Origin: a virus | DNA length: 29,270 nucleotides | IMG/VR virus record: IMGVR_UViG_3300045006_000312 | Location: 1 to 29,270 of that record | Direction: 5' to 3' (one strand) | Shown: piece by piece, positions 27,878-29,270 of the stretch | Layout of the letters: each line of letters begins with the position of its first letter | Numbering within the stretch: the first letter of the stretch is position 1 | The notes under the pieces: generated by a model | Database searches by the model: none | Told to the model about the DNA's origin: nothing | Seen by the model: the letters and a program-made list of their open reading frames with translations, nothing else | Program-made: the position numbers and the translations under genes

Positions 27878-28305
27878 TGCGTATCTGGGGCGTCCCCTGG
27901 TGTGAGCTCGACGATAAGCGGATCCTCGATCTGCACCGCACGCTTCACGCACTTCTAGGTATGCGGGCAAAGCAGATGTATCATCCGCTCCTTGTCATGT
28001 ACACGGCCGCCAACCTCCGTTACCTTCACGACACCCTCCTCCCCGAGATGCGGATTCGTGGCCAGAATCACAATACGCCTGTAGTTGGCGACCGGGACGC
28101 AACTGGTGCCGAGAAGCAGCTACGATCTCAGTTCGAGGACCGGTGCGAGCTACTGTACCGCTGGGGAGGCCGCTTCAAAGGCAGAGAGAACACGCATGCT
28201 GGTGCCTGGACGGACGCATTCAACCTCCTCGTTGAGCTGCTCGGTCCGCCTGAAGAGTGGACCGGCTATGCATCACACCCTAAGCGTCCTGGAGGACGAG
28301 CATGA
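27877..28305 (+). CDS. Pyrimidine-dimer glycosylase (endonuclease V)-like protein
   Basis: 142 residues, TAATG-coupled. MRIWGVP, LDLHRTLHALL and MYHPLLVMYTAANLRYLHDT with LPEMRIRGQNHNTPV follow the order of the bacterial and T4 DenV-type family (MRIW, HRELH, RHP, EM..RG.NHHSP). The Glu of the HRELH motif, corresponding to the catalytic Glu of T4 DenV, is Thr here, so glycosylase activity is doubtful. Other DNA-binding positions look kept. It may bind damaged DNA, or be a diverged relative. Confidence 0.6.
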   Translation: MRIWGVPWCELDDKRILDLHRTLHALLGMRAKQMYHPLLVMYTAANLRYLHDTLLPEMRIRGQNHNTPVVGDRDATGAEKQLRSQFEDRCELLYRWGGRFKGRENTHAGAWTDAFNLLVELLGPPEEWTGYASHPKRPGGRA

Positions 28306-28487
28306 ACCCAGACCACGCCCAGACAATGCGTGACTTCAACCGCCGCACCCGAGAGCCTGCACGGCTCAGGGGTGAGGGCTACGACGGCTACGTACGAAGG
28401 ATCCTGGGCTGGATCCCGCCCATCGACTGGCGCAAGCCCGACCCAGCTGGGCAGTCCGAGTACATCAAGCGGAGGTCTACCCGGTGA
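28302..28487 (+). CDS. Small basic hypothetical protein
   Basis: 61 residues, ATGA-coupled to the DenV-like gene. Arg/Asp-rich (FNRRTREPARLRGEGYDGY) with IPPIDWRKPDP in the C-terminal half. Family unknown; probably nucleic-acid-associated by charge. Confidence 0.5.
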   Translation: MNPDHAQTMRDFNRRTREPARLRGEGYDGYVRRILGWIPPIDWRKPDPAGQSEYIKRRSTR

Positions 28488-28493
28488 GTCCCC
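28468..28493. repeat. 26-bp inverted repeat, left copy (over the start of 28484)
   Basis: Exact reverse complement of 29027-29052. It spans the GGAGG ribosome site and GTG start of the next gene. Confidence 0.85.
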
Positions 28494-28687
28494 GGATCGG
28501 CGGCGGCCCAACACCCATCCGTCTGACACGCCCTGACGGAACGACCCAAGACTTCCCGAGCATCAGCCGCGCCTGCCGGCTCGCTCCAGACGGCTGCGAC
28601 GTGCCATACACTGTTATCCGGCGTGCCCTACACACCGGCGAACAGACGCCCGCTGGAACGTTCACGCGCCTTCCGAAGGAGAAGTAG
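28484..28687 (+). CDS. NUMOD1-like small DNA-binding protein
   Basis: 67 residues from the GTG at 28484 (GGAGG upstream, GTGA overlap). LTRPDGTTQDFPSISRACRL followed by YTVIRRALHTGE resembles NUMOD1/HTH modules of phage homing nucleases (D...F.S...A...L..YT.I..AL). No nuclease domain is attached. Probably binds DNA; target unknown. Confidence 0.5.
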   Translation: MSPRIGGGPTPIRLTRPDGTTQDFPSISRACRLAPDGCDVPYTVIRRALHTGEQTPAGTFTRLPKEK

Positions 28688-28688
28688 A

Positions 28689-28916
28689 ATGGCCGCTAGC
28701 CGCCCCGTTATTCACGTCTCTGACGGACAGACCGAGGCCTTCGTCGCTCGGGGGGGCGGCAAGGAGCTCCGAACTGTCACCTCTTCAACAGACCCTGAGT
28801 GCCTCTCGTGGTATGGCACTAACGCGGAGTACCTCGCACGGGGTGTTTGCCGGAAACTCCGAGCCGCTCACCCCCACCTCCACTTCGTCGTCGAGTTCGT
28901 CCCGCTAAGGAGCTGA
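28689..28916 (+). CDS. Small hypothetical protein
   Basis: 75 residues from the ATG at 28689 (GAAGGAGAAG upstream). Mixed beta/alpha (VIHVSDGQTEAFVARGGG, then LARGVCRKLRAAHPHLHF). Family unknown. The last gene of the window on this strand. Confidence 0.55.
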   Translation: MAASRPVIHVSDGQTEAFVARGGGKELRTVTSSTDPECLSWYGTNAEYLARGVCRKLRAAHPHLHFVVEFVPLRS

Positions 28917-29026
28917 TCACGCAACCACACCGACAGTGGTCAAGGGGGAAGACGCCGAAAGGCGGGCCAGGCTAACACCGCGCTTCCCCTAAGGTGGGCG
29001 GGGACGCCTTCCCAAGAAGCCGAGCG

Positions 29027-29052
29027 GGGGACTCACCGGGTAGACCTCCGCT
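29027..29052. repeat. 26-bp inverted repeat, right copy
   Basis: Reverse complement of 28468-28493. On the minus strand it would place a ribosome site and GTG ahead of only a 15-codon frame, so it looks like a truncated duplicate of the 28484 gene start. Confidence 0.85.
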
Positions 29053-29184
29053 CGGCACCCCGCACGGGCACATCTTGCGGGTCGGTCTGGAAGCCGGGCG
29101 GAGTCTGACAGCCCCGATAGCAGTCCCCAGGTCTCCGCGTTCCCGGCGGACGAGAGGAGACCCCGACCCGCACAACCCAGCCAG

Positions 29185-29270
29185 GAGCACCCCACTTCAA
29201 GCCCCCACCCGGCTGTTTTTCGCTCCGACTTTTCTTCGGACCCCCGCAGTGACCGACAGCGCATCAATGT
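29185..29270. repeat. 86-bp inverted repeat, right copy (window edge)
   Basis: Exact reverse complement of 24485-24570. On the minus strand it supplies A-boxes and TTGAAG -35, but no TATAAT follows at the right place, so this copy is not an obvious promoter. Confidence 0.85.

Larger units (their letters stand above)
28917..29270. other. GC-rich structured non-coding end region
   Basis: No convincing gene. Perfect stems: GCCGAGCGG/CCGCTCGGC (29019-29027 with 29048-29056), CCCGCA/TGCGGG (near 29060-29085) and GGTCTCC/GGAGACC (29130-29136 with 29156-29162). The stretch also holds the 26-bp inverted copy (29027-29052) and the 86-bp inverted copy (29185-29270). May be a structured RNA, a regulatory region or an assembly joint. 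Confidence 0.55.

Noticed and set aside
1-29270. tRNA or rRNA genes
   Set aside because: Scanning for T-arm GGTTCRA-type strings and paired acceptor ends gave no credible tRNA; no rRNA-like sequence seen. A dedicated search (tRNAscan-SE) was not possible.

Overview
The window looks like part of a tailed dsDNA bacteriophage genome (Caudoviricetes), or a prophage of one. It has a terminase large subunit on the left, tightly packed genes with ATGA/TAATG/TGATG overlaps, a phage replication and recombination module, many small orphan genes, and no rRNA, tRNA or host metabolic genes that I can see. The DNA is GC-rich, Shine-Dalgarno sites are strong (AAGGAGG types), and promoters follow a TTGACC / 18 nt / TATAAT pattern. 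The host cannot be named from the sequence; a GC-rich bacterium with a sigma-70-type housekeeping sigma is the safest statement.

Layout. (1) 1-2152, minus strand: packaging operon (terminase small-subunit-like, small membrane protein, terminase large subunit cut by the left edge). (2) 2153-2546: divergent control region with promoters facing both ways and a long interrupted hairpin. (3) 2547-7270, plus strand: zinc-finger and AT-hook proteins, a primase-helicase, a second promoter, then small regulators including an XRE-type HTH protein. (4) 7284-10201: 7-deazaguanine operon queC, zinc ribbon, queD, small orphan, queE, folE. (5) 10201-13030: RuvC-like nuclease, RecB/Cas4-like nuclease with Fe-S cysteines, Sak4-like ATPase, DUF669-like protein. 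(6) 13119-19621: Cys-rich membrane peptide, DpdA-type transglycosylase, two MazG-like proteins around a uracil-DNA-glycosylase/DNA polymerase I fusion, orphans, and an SNF2-type helicase. (7) 19600-29270: accessory region of small genes with at least four promoters of one family, three paralogous small proteins, three copies of an apparent RNA pseudoknot, a 33-unit hexanucleotide repeat, and inverted repeats at the right edge.

How it fits together. FolE, QueD, QueE and QueC make preQ0 from GTP, and the DpdA-like enzyme would exchange it for guanine in phage DNA. No QueF or archaeosine-type amidotransferase is visible, so preQ0 itself is the predicted DNA base, presumably shielding the phage from host restriction. 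The replication genes (primase-helicase, UDG-polymerase, SNF2 helicase) and recombination genes (Sak4, RecB/Cas4-like, RuvC-like) are interleaved with this pathway and probably share transcripts.

Most novel material. The best candidate for something undescribed is a ~30-nt H-type pseudoknot present three times, with compensatory changes and an invariant GTAAAACA linker. Two copies directly follow paralogous small genes and two lie 24-25 nt before a start codon. The shared promoter/upstream-box architecture and the hexanucleotide repeat lying in frame between two genes are also unusual.
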